A DNA stretch of 64,000 nt from an uncultured Pedosphaera sp. (GTDB taxonomy: Bacteria; Verrucomicrobiota; Verrucomicrobiia; Limisphaerales; Pedosphaeraceae), in the NCBI GenBank assembly GCA_903918755.1, contig CAIXFN010000002.1, positions 1-64,000 of the forward strand, written 5' to 3'. The number at the start of each line of letters is the position of its first letter. The stretch's first letter is position 1. Below are positions 8,288 to 17,470 of the stretch, piece after piece. The notes beneath the pieces were generated by a model. That model worked only from the letters and a program-made list of their open reading frames with translations, searched no databases and was not told the origin of the DNA. Both the position numbers and the translations under genes were made by a program.

Positions 8288-9628
8288 ATGAACTCACGGC
8301 CCAAACGCTGGTTGGGATTCTTGGTGCTGGCAGCGGTGCTGTTTGGCTTCGGAAGCCTGATTCTTGGACCGTCCGGTTCCAAATCGAATCGCCGCTACGT
8401 TTTGGCGGATGGCTCCGTGTTGTCCTTGGGGCCAGTTTCTTTTGGGCTCAATCGGACCTTGCGACAGTATACTGTAACCGGCTGGCGATTGCGGTTGGGG
8501 CAAAGATTGCCCGCCTCCGTGTCAACCCGACTGGGTTGGCTGCCGGGGGGCTCGGCAATTACACTTGGGGGAGATCCCGCCCAGAGCAACCTTTTGGTCT
8601 CAACGATTTGTGACTTCGCCACCAATGCCACTTTTTTGACACCGCGGGTCCAAATATTTGATCAAGCCGGAAATGTGTTTGACGGAGTCGAGGGGCAAGG
8701 AAGCCTCGGAAGCTTCGGCGCCAAGCGAATCACCCGAATGGATGTGTGGTCTTTGCCAGCGTTTCCCCGGCGGGAAAAGGAACTGGGGCTGCGTATTCTT
8801 GCGGAGTCCAATGGGGTCTGGCAAGCCGTCGCCGAATTCTCCTTTCCCAACCCGGTCCGGGGGGATTACCCGAACTGGCGTCCCGACGCGCTCTCCACTG
8901 CCCGAAATGTCGGCGATCTCGCGATCGCCATGGTGAATTTTAGTTCCGTTCCCGGAGGGCGGGAGCCTTCAAAATTGGCGTACACGAAAATGGAATTCGA
9001 GGTGCGCGAGGCGGGGGTCGCGTCCTTGGGAATCTGGGAAGTTGCCGGTCTGGAGCTCGCTGATGCCACGGGAAATCACTGGCATCCCCGCCTCTTCGGG
9101 AACAACACCGGGGAGGAAAGAATGAAATTTACCCCAGCCAACTTTATGGGGGCGCTCTGGCCCGGGGAAGCCGCCTGGAGGATCAAGGCCGAATTCTCGC
9201 GCGCTACCAATTTTCCGCCGGAAGAGTTGGTAACCGTGGCGGGAATTCCCGTGCCGGAGTCCAAAGACGTTATCGCCCTCAATCTCACAACCAATATTGC
9301 CGGAGGTCAGATCAAGTTACTGTTTATCAGCGGGGCGGAGCAGGAACAACCCGGCAACCTGAAATGGAGTGGTTTCCATGACCGGGTCAACTTGTCCGTT
9401 CGGACAGACCTGCCGGCTGAGCCGATTCGCCGATTGCGCATGGTGAAGATTACCGATGACGGAGGGCTGGCGGTGAAGGACCTCATGGGCCATGGCGACG
9501 CGAATGGCCTCCAAGCCACCTACGGGTTTGCTCCCCATGAAAGCGCCCGATTCCTCACGATCACGTTCGCCGTTCCCGCCAGCCGTTTCGTGGAGTTTCT
9601 GGCGCGACCCGATTTTCTGAAACCGTGA
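8288..9628 (+). CDS. Secreted or membrane-anchored protein of unknown function
   Basis: The protein has 446 residues and starts 42 bp after the DUF1552 gene, so the two may be co-transcribed. Residues about 8-26 form one hydrophobic segment after a basic start (MNSRPKRW), a signal anchor or signal peptide. The rest is soluble and beta-rich in character, with no recognised motif. The phrases LGSFGAKRITRMDVWSLPAFPRREKELGLRI and LGIWEVAGLELADATGNHWHP resemble uncharacterised verrucomicrobial secreted proteins. The base composition matches its neighbours. No function is proposed. Confidence 0.7.
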   Translation: MNSRPKRWLGFLVLAAVLFGFGSLILGPSGSKSNRRYVLADGSVLSLGPVSFGLNRTLRQYTVTGWRLRLGQRLPASVSTRLGWLPGGSAITLGGDPAQSNLLVSTICDFATNATFLTPRVQIFDQAGNVFDGVEGQGSLGSFGAKRITRMDVWSLPAFPRREKELGLRILAESNGVWQAVAEFSFPNPVRGDYPNWRPDALSTARNVGDLAIAMVNFSSVPGGREPSKLAYTKMEFEVREAGVASLGIWEVAGLELADATGNHWHPRLFGNNTGEERMKFTPANFMGALWPGEAAWRIKAEFSRATNFPPEELVTVAGIPVPESKDVIALNLTTNIAGGQIKLLFISGAEQEQPGNLKWSGFHDRVNLSVRTDLPAEPIRRLRMVKITDDGGLAVKDLMGHGDANGLQATYGFAPHESARFLTITFAVPASRFVEFLARPDFLKP

Positions 9629-9869
9629 TTCCAAGAGCCGGAGGACACCCCAAAAAGTTCAACAGGAGCAAACAGATAACAGAGAAGGTGGAAGAGGGAA
9701 AACTGATCAAAACGGCGCCAGCACAATTTGAACAGAAGGCCGCTAAGAGGGGAAAGAATTAACCGGGATGGAATTGGATTTCTCGGTTTCCTCGGTTGAC
9801 TCCTATCCAAAACCTCAGCCTGCGTTTGAACAAGCGCACCTGAAGTCAAAACCATGAACCCGGGCATTG

Positions 9870-9970
9870 AGACAGGATTTACAGGATGGAGCATGATGGA
9901 CCGGAATAAGGTCCCAGCGGGGCGGCGCGTCTTCGCCTGCCATCCTGCAAATCTTGTTTAATCCTGTTCA
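9870..9970. repeat. Inverted-repeat element with ACAGGATT arms
   Basis: The left arm, GACAGGATTTACAGGATGG at 9871-9889, pairs imperfectly with the right arm at 9940-9970, whose complement reads GAACAGGATTAAAC, then AAGATTTGCAGGATGG. A related direct run (GACAGGATTGACAGGATTTT) lies at 31140-31159. Runs of this ACAGGATT type recur between genes in verrucomicrobial genomes. Confidence 0.6.
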
Positions 9971-10016
9971 AAAGTCTTTTCCACGGGGTTGAGCGGTTTG
10001 ACAAGCTGCGGAGATT

Positions 10017-10063
10017 GGCTACTGTAGCTCCGTTCAGGCTGCGGATGGCCATCCGCAGTAGCC
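10017..10063. repeat. Nested palindrome upstream of the DUF2721 gene
   Basis: A perfect 18-bp palindrome, TGCGGATGGCCATCCGCA, lies at 10040-10057. Around it GGCTACTG (10017-10024) pairs with CAGTAGCC (10056-10063). It ends 30 bp before the DUF2721 start, so it could form a cruciform or leader hairpin. It may also be a REP-type repeat. Confidence 0.6.
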
Positions 10064-10093
10064 TGAAACCCGACGTTGGATTCTTAACCCAAA

Positions 10094-10546
10094 ATGATTT
10101 CCACACCCCTAACCGAACTGGTGCCCGTTTTGCAAGTTGCCATCGCCCCGGTCATTTTGATCTCCGGGGTGGGGCTGCTCCTGCTGAGTCTCACCAACCG
10201 ATTTGGTCGGGCGGCGGATCGCACCCGGCACATCCTGCGGGAAATGCGCGAGGCCCCGATGGAACAGCGGGCGCAGTTGTCGCACCAAGTGCAGATTATC
10301 TACCGGCGGGCACGATTAATCCAGTTGGCGATTGTTTTGGGGGCGTTGAGTGCCTTGTTTGCCGCCTTGCTCATTTTGGCGCTCTTCTTCACCGCGTTGC
10401 TCAAATGGACGACATCGGAAATGATCACGATCTTTTTCGTCTGCTGCCTGGTCTGCCTGGTGGGCGCGCTGGGCACTTTTATCCTGGATATCCGGCTATC
10501 CTTGAAGGCGCTTAAACTGGAGTTGGATCGACCCGGCGAGAATTGA
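10094..10546 (+). CDS. DUF2721 family membrane protein
   Basis: The protein has 150 residues with three hydrophobic segments, at about residues 12-32, 80-103 and 109-133. The family hallmarks are visible: VAIAPVILISGVGLLLLSLTNRFGRAADRTR near the start, then an amphipathic charged helix (REMREAPMEQRAQLSHQVQIIYRRARLIQ) before the second and third helices. DUF2721 proteins are small inner-membrane proteins of unknown role. Its stop overlaps the region just before the DUF2071 gene, and the two probably share a transcript. Confidence 0.85.
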   Translation: MISTPLTELVPVLQVAIAPVILISGVGLLLLSLTNRFGRAADRTRHILREMREAPMEQRAQLSHQVQIIYRRARLIQLAIVLGALSALFAALLILALFFTALLKWTTSEMITIFFVCCLVCLVGALGTFILDIRLSLKALKLELDRPGEN

Positions 10547-10572
10547 TCGCGCATCTTTCGGTGGATAATTTC

Positions 10573-11313
10573 ATGACCGCCCCTGACCGACCCGCACCCT
10601 CACAGAAGACCTTCCTGACGGCCGAGTGGCGTCACCTGGTGATGCTCAATTACGAGTTGGATCCGCAAGTCCTGCGTCAACGGGTGCCGCGCGGCACGGA
10701 ATTGGATACGTGGGGAGGACGCACTTTTGTCAGCGTCATCGCGTTTCGATTCCTGGATACCCGAGTGCGGGGTTTGGCCATTCCCTTTCACCGCGATTTT
10801 GATGAGATCAATCTCCGGTTTTACGTGCGCCGTCGCGGCCCGGAAGGCTGGCGGCGGGGCGTGGTGTTCATCCGCGAGATTGTCCCCCGCTTCGCCATCG
10901 CCGCCGTGGCGCGGCTGGTTTACAACGAGAACTACATCGCCCTCCCGACACGCAATCGTTTAGACCTGACGCCGGGCCGGATGCAGGCGGAGTATGGTTG
11001 GCGCTTTCAGGGCCGGTGGAATGGCGTGAAATTTCAGGCGCAAGGTTCGCCCCGGGAACTGGTGGCTGGCTCGTTGGAAGAGTTTATTACCGAGCACTAC
11101 TGGGGCTACGCGGCCCAAAAGGACGGGGGTTGCATGGAATACCAGGTGGAGCACCCGCGCTGGCAGGTCTGGCAAGCCACTGAAGCGACCATGGATTGCG
11201 ATGTCGCGGCGCTTTATGGAACTGAATTCCAGGCGGCATTGACGGGCCCGCCAGCGAACGCTTTCCTGGCCGATGGCTCCAAGGTCAGTGTTTATAACGG
11301 GGTGCGACTTTGA
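10573..11313 (+). CDS. YqjF-like DUF2071 family protein
   Basis: The protein has 246 residues from the ATG at 10573; the frame is open further upstream from a TTG at 10543, but the family normally starts close to FLTAEWRHLVMLNYEL. Typical DUF2071 features are LVMLNYELDPQVL, LDTWGGRTFVSVIAFRF, and FDEINLRFYVRRRGPEGWRRGVVFIREIVP. The C-terminal part carries EHYWGYAAQKDGGCMEYQVEHPRWQVW. DUF2071/YqjF proteins are cytoplasmic with an acetoacetate-decarboxylase-like fold; the ligand is unknown. The gene follows the DUF2721 gene by 26 bp. Confidence 0.85.
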   Translation: MTAPDRPAPSQKTFLTAEWRHLVMLNYELDPQVLRQRVPRGTELDTWGGRTFVSVIAFRFLDTRVRGLAIPFHRDFDEINLRFYVRRRGPEGWRRGVVFIREIVPRFAIAAVARLVYNENYIALPTRNRLDLTPGRMQAEYGWRFQGRWNGVKFQAQGSPRELVAGSLEEFITEHYWGYAAQKDGGCMEYQVEHPRWQVWQATEATMDCDVAALYGTEFQAALTGPPANAFLADGSKVSVYNGVRL

Positions 11314-11363
11314 GTGACTCAATCATGGCGTACCTCGGTTTTGAAATGAGTCCAACTTGAAGC

Positions 11364-11978
11364 ATGTGCCGATTGATCATTTTCGTAAAGGCACCGCGAC
11401 CGGGAAAAGTTAAGACACGGTTGGCGGCGGTCCTTGGTGAGACGGTAGCCTGTGCCGCCTATTGTCGGATGGTGGCGGTTTTGCGCGGGCGATTGTCATC
11501 CCTTAACACTGTTTCGTTGTGCTTTTCACCTCCGGAGGCAGCGGAAGAAGTGCGGCTCTGGTTGCAAGCGGGCTGGGATTTGGTGCCGCAGTCGGCTGGT
11601 GATTTGGGAGAGCGACTGAAGGACGCCTTTGCCGGTGCTTTTGCCCGGGGCGACCGACGCGTGGTTATCATTGGCTCGGATTCACCCGCCATCACGCAAG
11701 GGGATATCGAGCTGGCCTGGACGGCGCTGAACTCCCATGAGATCGTGCTCGGTCCGGCGCGGGACGGCGGCTATTGGCTGATCGGACTCCGCCAACCCCA
11801 GCCCCAACTTTTCCAGAACATGGTCTGGAGCACGCCCAAGGTTCTGCGCGAGACTTTGGAGCGGGCAAGTGCCTCCGGATTATCAGTCAAACTCTTGCAC
11901 GAACTGGACGATATCGACACCGCTGCCGATTGGGAGCAGTTCCTGCGTGACGAGGCAAAGAATGACGGCGCGCCCTGA
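11364..11978 (+). CDS. DUF2064 / TIGR04282-type glycosyltransferase
   Basis: The protein has 204 residues. The N-terminus IIFVKAPRPGKVKTRLAAVLGE is the nucleotide-binding start typical of the TIGR04282 group of GT-A-fold, arsenosugar-linked or general sugar-nucleotide transferases. A DxD-like metal site lies at VVIIGSDSPAI (near residue 112), and LGPARDGGYWLIGL follows at about 131-144, also characteristic. It is probably cytoplasmic. No SAM-dependent arsenosugar partner gene is near, so the acceptor is unknown. It lies 50 bp after the DUF2071 gene and ends 5 bp before the convergent pdxH. Confidence 0.85.
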   Translation: MCRLIIFVKAPRPGKVKTRLAAVLGETVACAAYCRMVAVLRGRLSSLNTVSLCFSPPEAAEEVRLWLQAGWDLVPQSAGDLGERLKDAFAGAFARGDRRVVIIGSDSPAITQGDIELAWTALNSHEIVLGPARDGGYWLIGLRQPQPQLFQNMVWSTPKVLRETLERASASGLSVKLLHELDDIDTAADWEQFLRDEAKNDGAP

Positions 11979-11983
11979 GCGGT

Positions 11984-12634
11984 TTACGGGGAGAGCCGCT
12001 CGATAATCCATTCGCCCGTCGGGTCCTTCCGATATTGAAAGCGGTCATGCAGCCGGTTCGGCCGACCCTGCCAGAACTCGACCCTCGCCGGAGCCAGACA
12101 ATAACCGCCCCAATGCGGCGGGCGGGCCACTTCCTCGTCGGGGTATTTTTCGGTGATCTCCCGCAGGCGCTCTTCCAGTGCCGCCCGATCGGCGATGGCT
12201 TCGCTCTGGCTGGAAGTCCAGGCCGCGAGCCGGCTGCCGCGCGGGCGGGAATTGAAATAGGCGGTGGATTCCTCCGCGGAGACACGCGTCACCTGGCCAC
12301 TGACGCAAATCTGCCGTTCCAATTGGGGCCAGAAAAACACGAGGGCGGCGCGGGGATTATGGGTGAGTTCCCGGCCTTTGCGGCTGTCGTAATTGGTGAA
12401 AAACACGAAGCCGCGTTCGTCCGCCGCTTTTAGCAGCACAATGCGCGCGGAGGGTTGGCCGGCGGTGTCCGTGGTGGCCAGGGTCATGGCATTGGGTTCC
12501 GGCACGGGAGCGGCGACCGCCTGGTCGAACCAGTGGTGAAACTGCGCCAGGGGAGTAGGTGCCAGATCGGCGCGGCGCAACCCGGCGAGCGTGTAATCCC
12601 GGCGTAAATCGGCAAGGGAGCCTGTCTTCAACAT
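11984..12634 (-). CDS. pdxH: Pyridoxamine 5'-phosphate oxidase
   Basis: The protein has 216 residues, the usual length of PdxH. It oxidises pyridoxamine or pyridoxine 5'-phosphate to pyridoxal 5'-phosphate with FMN in the cytoplasm. Visible family motifs are LRRADLAPTPLAQFHHWFDQA, RIVLLKAADERGFVFFTNYDSRKGREL (FMN contacts, about residues 64-90), RQICVSGQVTRVS and the C-terminal FWQGRPNRLHDRFQY. The ATG at 12634 is well placed, with YTLAGLRRADL following. The gene is monocistronic and convergent with the glycosyltransferase gene (5 bp apart). Confidence 0.95.
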   Translation of the reverse strand: MLKTGSLADLRRDYTLAGLRRADLAPTPLAQFHHWFDQAVAAPVPEPNAMTLATTDTAGQPSARIVLLKAADERGFVFFTNYDSRKGRELTHNPRAALVFFWPQLERQICVSGQVTRVSAEESTAYFNSRPRGSRLAAWTSSQSEAIADRAALEERLREITEKYPDEEVARPPHWGGYCLAPARVEFWQGRPNRLHDRFQYRKDPTGEWIIERLSP

Positions 12635-12736
12635 ACCGCTTTGTTAACGCAGACGGGCAAAAATGGCCAGCGGGAAGGAGCCGGATTTCGATTGCCCGCC
12701 CGGCCTGTGCCGGTTTACCTTCGCCTTCAACAGCCC

Positions 12737-13711
12737 ATGAAAACCATTGCCCAATATCTATTGCGGACCGCGCTGCTCGCGGGTCTTTGTGTTGCCTCGG
12801 TCAATCCCAGCCGCGCCGCCGATCCGGGCACCGCGGGCGATGGCGATTTCACGATCGGTCCTGATTATACCAATGCGCCGGAATTGACCGTAAAAGAAGG
12901 CGTCCCCCGTGGGACGATTCATGAATTTGTGATGGACTCGGCCGACAGCCAGGCTTATCCCGGGCTGAAGGGGCCGTACAAGCGGGCGGTTTACGTTTAT
13001 GTGCCGAGCCAATACGTGGCGGGGACCGCGGCACCGTTCATCGTTGCGCAGGATGGGCGGGGCTACACGAATACCCTCAGCCGGACGCTGGACACCATGA
13101 TCCACGAACACCGGCTGCCGGTGATGATTGCCATTATGATCAATTCCGGCGGGGGTGATGGAAAGGGCAGTGAACGGGGTTTGGAATACGACACCGTTTC
13201 CGGGAAGTATGCGGAATTCATCGAGGCCGAGGTCCTGCCGCGAGTGGCCAAGGAATGCAACGTGAAGTTCACCAGCGATCCCGAGGGGCGGGCGGCCATG
13301 GGCGGCAGTTCCGGCGGCGCGGCGGCTTTTACCATGGGCTGGTTTCATCCTGAGCTGTACCGTCGCATCCTGACCTACTCCGGCACGTACGTTAATCAAC
13401 AGTCACCCGTGAATCCGGCCTCGCCGCATGGCGCCTGGGAATATCACGAACACATCATCCCAGCCAGTTCGGTGAAGCCTTTGCGCATCTGGCTCGAAGT
13501 GAGTGAGAATGACAATGGCTCGAAAAGCCCGGAAGAATCCTATCACAACTGGGTGCTGGCCAATCAGCGGATGCGGGATGTTCTGAAAGCCAAGGGCTAT
13601 CACTACCAATACGTTTTTGCACAGAACGCCGGTCACACAGATGGCAAAGTCACGCGGCAAACGCTGCCCGATGCCCTCGCCTGGCTGTGGCGCGGTTATC
13701 CGGTAAAGTAA
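12737..13711 (+). CDS. Secreted esterase of the enterochelin-esterase/esterase D type
   Basis: The protein has 324 residues from the ATG at 12737, chosen because MKTIAQYLLRTALLAGLCVASVNPSRAA is a good signal peptide; the frame is open upstream to 12641 without such a signal. It has an alpha/beta-hydrolase fold of the PF00756 group. The nucleophile elbow GGSSGG has S192, an acid is likely in WLEVSENDNGS, and a His lies in FAQNAGHTDGKVTRQTLPDALAWLW near the end. Such proteins are often sold as gluconolactonase-linked or trehalose-type esterases in Verrucomicrobia; the substrate is unknown. It is probably periplasmic. Confidence 0.85.
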   Translation: MKTIAQYLLRTALLAGLCVASVNPSRAADPGTAGDGDFTIGPDYTNAPELTVKEGVPRGTIHEFVMDSADSQAYPGLKGPYKRAVYVYVPSQYVAGTAAPFIVAQDGRGYTNTLSRTLDTMIHEHRLPVMIAIMINSGGGDGKGSERGLEYDTVSGKYAEFIEAEVLPRVAKECNVKFTSDPEGRAAMGGSSGGAAAFTMGWFHPELYRRILTYSGTYVNQQSPVNPASPHGAWEYHEHIIPASSVKPLRIWLEVSENDNGSKSPEESYHNWVLANQRMRDVLKAKGYHYQYVFAQNAGHTDGKVTRQTLPDALAWLWRGYPVK

Positions 13712-13729
13712 CCAGCCGGAGAATCCGGA

Positions 13730-14428
13730 TCAGGCGGCCGGAGGCGGGGCGATCCGGCCGTCCACCAGGTTGATGACCCGGGGGGCACGGGCGGCCACCT
13801 TGGTGTCGTGCGTGGCGATTACCAGGGTGACCTGGTGCTCGGCGCGCAGGGCGCAGAGGAGATCGATGATCTCTTCTCCGGTGTGCGAATCCAAGTTGCC
13901 GGTGGGTTCATCGGCCAGGATCAGGACGGGGGAATTGATCAAGGCGCGGGCGATGGCGACGCGCTGCTGTTCGCCCCCGGAAAGCTCCGTGGGGCGGTGA
14001 TCCATGCGGTCCTTCAAGCCCACGCGGGCGAGGAGTTCGCGACCGGTTTTTTCCGCTGCGGCGGCCGAGGTGCGGGCGATGCGGGCGGGCAGGCAGACAT
14101 TTTCGAGCGCGTCCAGTTCCGGCAGGAGGTGATAGGCCTGAAAGATGAGGCCGACCTTTTGATTGCGCCAATGCGCCAGGGCGCCGACGGACAGCTTGGC
14201 GAGATTGTTATCCTGGAACCAAATCTCGCCGGAATTCGGCGTGTCCAGTCCACCGAGCAAATGCAGCAGCGTGCTTTTACCGGCGCCCGAAGCGCCCCGC
14301 AAGGCGAGGAAATCCCCGCGCTCCACCGTGAGACTGACGCCGCATAAGACCTCGAGGGAACGTTTGCCGAGGTCGTAACGCTTATGGAGGTCGCGGGCGG
14401 TGAGGATGGGGGTGGGGGAATTATTCAC
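13730..14428 (-). CDS. lolD: ABC transporter ATP-binding protein, LolD type
   Basis: The protein has 232 residues. The Walker A motif is GASGAGKST (about residues 40-48), the signature LSGGEQQRVAIARAL, Walker B VLILADEPTGNLD, and the switch His is in VIATHD. The match is to the MacB/LolD group. Together with the LolC-type permease, whose 3' end it overlaps by 8 bp (14421-14428), it should form the inner-membrane complex that releases lipoproteins to the outer membrane. The overlap suggests translational coupling. The gene order permease then ATPase is the same as in lolCD operons. Confidence 0.9.
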   Translation of the reverse strand: MNNSPTPILTARDLHKRYDLGKRSLEVLCGVSLTVERGDFLALRGASGAGKSTLLHLLGGLDTPNSGEIWFQDNNLAKLSVGALAHWRNQKVGLIFQAYHLLPELDALENVCLPARIARTSAAAAEKTGRELLARVGLKDRMDHRPTELSGGEQQRVAIARALINSPVLILADEPTGNLDSHTGEEIIDLLCALRAEHQVTLVIATHDTKVAARAPRVINLVDGRIAPPPAA

Positions 14429-15713
14429 GGCGCAAAGCTTCGACGGGCTTGAGGCGGCTGGCGTTCCACACCGGGAAGGCCGCCGCGAGCAGGCAAATGA
14501 TCAGGGAACCCCCACAAATGATCGCGATGTCACCGGGGATGATAAGCGCTGGCAATTCGTAAAACTCGTAAACGGAGGAAGGAAATAGCTCCAACCCCGT
14601 GGTCTTGCGCATGAACCGCAGGAAAGGATTACGATAAAGCACGCCGAGGATTCCGGTGGTGAAGCCAACCAGGATGCCCATGATGCTCACCCCCATGCTC
14701 TGACTCAGGAACACCCAAGCAATCTGACGGCTGGTGGCACCGAGCGCTTTCAGCACGCCAATCTCCCGGGTCTTCAAGACCACAAAAGTGATCAAGGTGC
14801 AGGTGATCCCGAAGGCGGCCACAATGACGATGAAGAACAGGATGTACAACATCACGTTCTTCTCCACCATGACGGCATCCATGGTCGCATTGTGTTCCTC
14901 GGACCAGATGGTGACCCGATAATGATTGCCGAGGGATTTCTGCAATTGGGATTTGGCCGCCCTAGCATCGTCAGGATTGCGGAGCATAACCAGCAAGCCT
15001 TGCACCGCATTGGAGAGCGAATAGAGTTCCTGAAAGTCCTCTAAAGAGGAAATCACGATGTTGGCGTTGTAATCGTAAAAGCCGCTGTCGAAAATACCGC
15101 GAATCTCGTAGTCCTTGGGCAGGACTGCCTCGTCCTTGCCGGCTTTGTGGTTCCGGATCATCAACCGCAGTTCATGCGGCGAAGAAACCGCCACGCGATC
15201 GCCGATGCGCAATTCGAGCTTTTGGGCAAGATCCACGCCCACCAACAGTCCGCGGTCGGCGAGGTCGAACTTGCCCGCCTTCAGATTCGTCGTAAACTGG
15301 CTGACGTTGGTTTCCGTCAGTGGATCCACGCCGCGCAGGATGGGGTCGGCAAATTCGGGTTCGGCGGGTTCCGGGGGCTGGGATTGCAGTAAAACCTTGC
15401 CCAGGGCGTACGGCGTGGCGGCCCGGACCAGGGAATTCGCCGTGACCTTTTGCAGCACTTTGGGGGCATCCAGCAGATACGTGTCGCGCAGGGTGGCGGG
15501 GTCCACCTGAAAAATCTTCATGTGGGCGTTGAAACCCAGCACCTTGTCCCGCAGATCATGGTCAAACCCGCTCATGACGCTGATGACGATGATGAGGACG
15601 GCGACCCCGAGGGTGACCCCGAGGACGGAAATCAGCGTGATGATGGATACAAAGGTCCGCTTCGGGCGCAAATACCGGAGCGCCAGCAGAAGTTCGAACG
15701 GCAACCGTGACAT
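14421..15713 (-). CDS. Lipoprotein-releasing ABC permease, LolC/E type
   Basis: The protein has 430 residues with four predicted membrane segments: one near residues 22-48, a large periplasmic MacB-like domain, then three in the C-terminal third. The start PFELLLALRYLRPKRTFVSIITLISVLGVTLGVAVLIIVISVMSGF is the family signature, and FGITCTLITFVVLKTREIGVLKALGA is the coupling-helix region. A single LolC/E homologue with one LolD is common outside Gammaproteobacteria, where one protein serves both roles (LolF). It moves outer-membrane lipoproteins to the carrier LolA. It is the first gene of the two-gene operon with lolD. Confidence 0.9.
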   Translation of the reverse strand: MSRLPFELLLALRYLRPKRTFVSIITLISVLGVTLGVAVLIIVISVMSGFDHDLRDKVLGFNAHMKIFQVDPATLRDTYLLDAPKVLQKVTANSLVRAATPYALGKVLLQSQPPEPAEPEFADPILRGVDPLTETNVSQFTTNLKAGKFDLADRGLLVGVDLAQKLELRIGDRVAVSSPHELRLMIRNHKAGKDEAVLPKDYEIRGIFDSGFYDYNANIVISSLEDFQELYSLSNAVQGLLVMLRNPDDARAAKSQLQKSLGNHYRVTIWSEEHNATMDAVMVEKNVMLYILFFIVIVAAFGITCTLITFVVLKTREIGVLKALGATSRQIAWVFLSQSMGVSIMGILVGFTTGILGVLYRNPFLRFMRKTTGLELFPSSVYEFYELPALIIPGDIAIICGGSLIICLLAAAFPVWNASRLKPVEALRRE

Positions 15714-15790
15714 GCCGGGAGGCTAAGGGCCAAGGGGAGTTGTGTCAACGCGGGGAGAGCCGTTTTGGCGGCAAACCGGAGGTTTCGGAA

Positions 15791-17386
15791 TCAATTCGCA
15801 GAGCGGGCGACGCGGCTGCGATCCAAGACCACGGGGTGGCCGGCCACGCCGCAACGATCCACGGCAGTGAGCGCCAGGGAGTCCGGGAGGTGGGCGAAAG
15901 TCTGGGTGCGGGCGTCGCCGGGCAGGATGGTGGTGGTCCAATCGGCACCCGACTTGGCTTGCAGCACCCAGAGCCAGGGATCCGCTTTGCCGGTGGCGCT
16001 CCAGGTGAACCGGTCCTGACCGCGAAAGGCGAGCCGGGGCTCACCCGGGGTGCCGCGTTCCAGCCAGGGGGAGGCGGGCACCAAGGCGGGTTCGGAGTAC
16101 AAATCGCTTTTCAAGGTGCTGGCGAGGCTGCCGCGGTTTTGGAGGAGGGATTTCATGCTCCAATGGATATGGCCGGAATCGGCGGATTGATCGCGGGTGA
16201 TCCGGATCTGATTGACGATTTCTCCGGCCGTCCATTTGCCGCCGACGTTGCCGGAATTGAGTCCGGGCCAAAGGTGCCGGCCGAGGGGGTTTTGTTCCGT
16301 CCACCATTTCAGCAAGGCGGGGTAGCTGGTCTCGGGCTTTTGGACGGACCAGTAGAGTTGTGGGGTGCAGTAGTCCACCCAGCCGTTCATGAGCCACTTG
16401 CGCGAGTCGCAATAAAGTTCCTCATAGGAATTAAGCCCCACGATTTGGGCGGGATGGCCGGGTTGCCAGATCCCGAAGGGGGAGATGCCGAACTTGACCC
16501 AGGGTTTGGTGGCCTTGATGGCCTGGTAAACCCGCTCGACAAAGCGATTGACGTTGTCCCGTCGCCAATCTTCGCGGCTGAGTGAGCCGCTGGCGCCGTA
16601 ACGCTTCCAACTCGCAGCGTCGGGGAAATCGACCTTTTGATTTTGAGCGTCCTTCACCTTGTAAGGGTAAAAATAATCGTCGAAATGCACGCCATCAATG
16701 TCGTAGCGCTTTACGACGTCCATGACCACGCGGAGGGAGTAATCCTGGACAGCGCGTTCGCCGGGGTCGAGCCAGAGAAATTCACCGTATTCGCGGACGA
16801 GTTCCGGGTGGGTGCGGCTGATGTGATTCGGGGAAAGGGGAACCTTGCTGGAGGGATGGAGGGCGCGGTAGGGATTGAACCAGGCGTGCAACTCCAAGCC
16901 GCGCTGGTGGGCTTCGGCTACGGCGAAGGCCAGCGGGTCATAAAATGGCTCGGGCGGTTTGCCCATGACCCCGGTAAGGTACGGTGACCAGGGTTCAAGT
17001 TTGGAAGCGTAGAGGGCATCGCACGCGGGGCGGACTTGAAAGACGATGGCGTTGAGCCGGAGTTCGGCGGCGCGATCCAGCAGGGCGATCAATTCGGCTT
17101 TCTGCGTGGCCACGGGCAAGCCGGGCTTCGACGGCCAGTCGATATTGGCGACCGAAGCCACCCAACCGGCGCGGAATTCGCGGTGCGGCGCGGGCGGTAG
17201 GATCCGGGAAGGGATATAGAGAACGGGTTTCGGTTCGGCGCGGCCGATGTTCGCACTGAGCAGCAGGAGCAAAAAAGCGGCGAAGCCAGGCAAAGTTAAA
17301 CCCGGGGCCAGCCGATGCGACCGATTTGCCCAAGGGACTCCCCGCCATGGAAAGGAACCCATGCCGGAGTAAACGCCAGCTTTCAT
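15791..17386 (-). CDS. Family 10-like glycosyl hydrolase (GHL10, DUF187 type), secreted
   Basis: About 531 residues from the ATG at 17386; the frame stays open to 17452. A hydrophobic segment LTLPGFAAFLLLLLSANIGRA indicates a signal peptide. The GHL10 domain follows: REFRAGWVASVANIDWPSKPGL, LRLNAIVFQVRPACDALY, HAWFNPYRA, and RYDIDGVHFDDYFYPY with likely catalytic acids, then FGISPFGIW and DYCTPQLYW. The C-terminal 80 residues resemble an FN3-like module. GHL10 enzymes act on peptidoglycan-like or other glycans; the substrate here is unknown. An alternative ATG is at 17362. It lies 84 bp downstream of the GH20 gene. Confidence 0.85.
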   Translation of the reverse strand: MKAGVYSGMGSFPWRGVPWANRSHRLAPGLTLPGFAAFLLLLLSANIGRAEPKPVLYIPSRILPPAPHREFRAGWVASVANIDWPSKPGLPVATQKAELIALLDRAAELRLNAIVFQVRPACDALYASKLEPWSPYLTGVMGKPPEPFYDPLAFAVAEAHQRGLELHAWFNPYRALHPSSKVPLSPNHISRTHPELVREYGEFLWLDPGERAVQDYSLRVVMDVVKRYDIDGVHFDDYFYPYKVKDAQNQKVDFPDAASWKRYGASGSLSREDWRRDNVNRFVERVYQAIKATKPWVKFGISPFGIWQPGHPAQIVGLNSYEELYCDSRKWLMNGWVDYCTPQLYWSVQKPETSYPALLKWWTEQNPLGRHLWPGLNSGNVGGKWTAGEIVNQIRITRDQSADSGHIHWSMKSLLQNRGSLASTLKSDLYSEPALVPASPWLERGTPGEPRLAFRGQDRFTWSATGKADPWLWVLQAKSGADWTTTILPGDARTQTFAHLPDSLALTAVDRCGVAGHPVVLDRSRVARSAN

Positions 17387-17470
17387 TAGGGAAAAGTCTA
17401 ATCCACCTTGCGGAAACCTCAAGTCCCCATTTGGCGGCGAGGTAACCCGCATCCGCCCCCGTCCGGCGCG

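Larger units (their letters stand above)
9629..10093. other. Intergenic region with dispersed inverted repeats
   Basis: No gene is seen in these 465 bp. The left part is A-rich filler. From 9870 it holds a pair of inverted arms and, at 10017-10063, a nested palindrome (described separately). The promoter of the DUF2721 gene is probably in this region, but no clear boxes were found. Confidence 0.6.
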
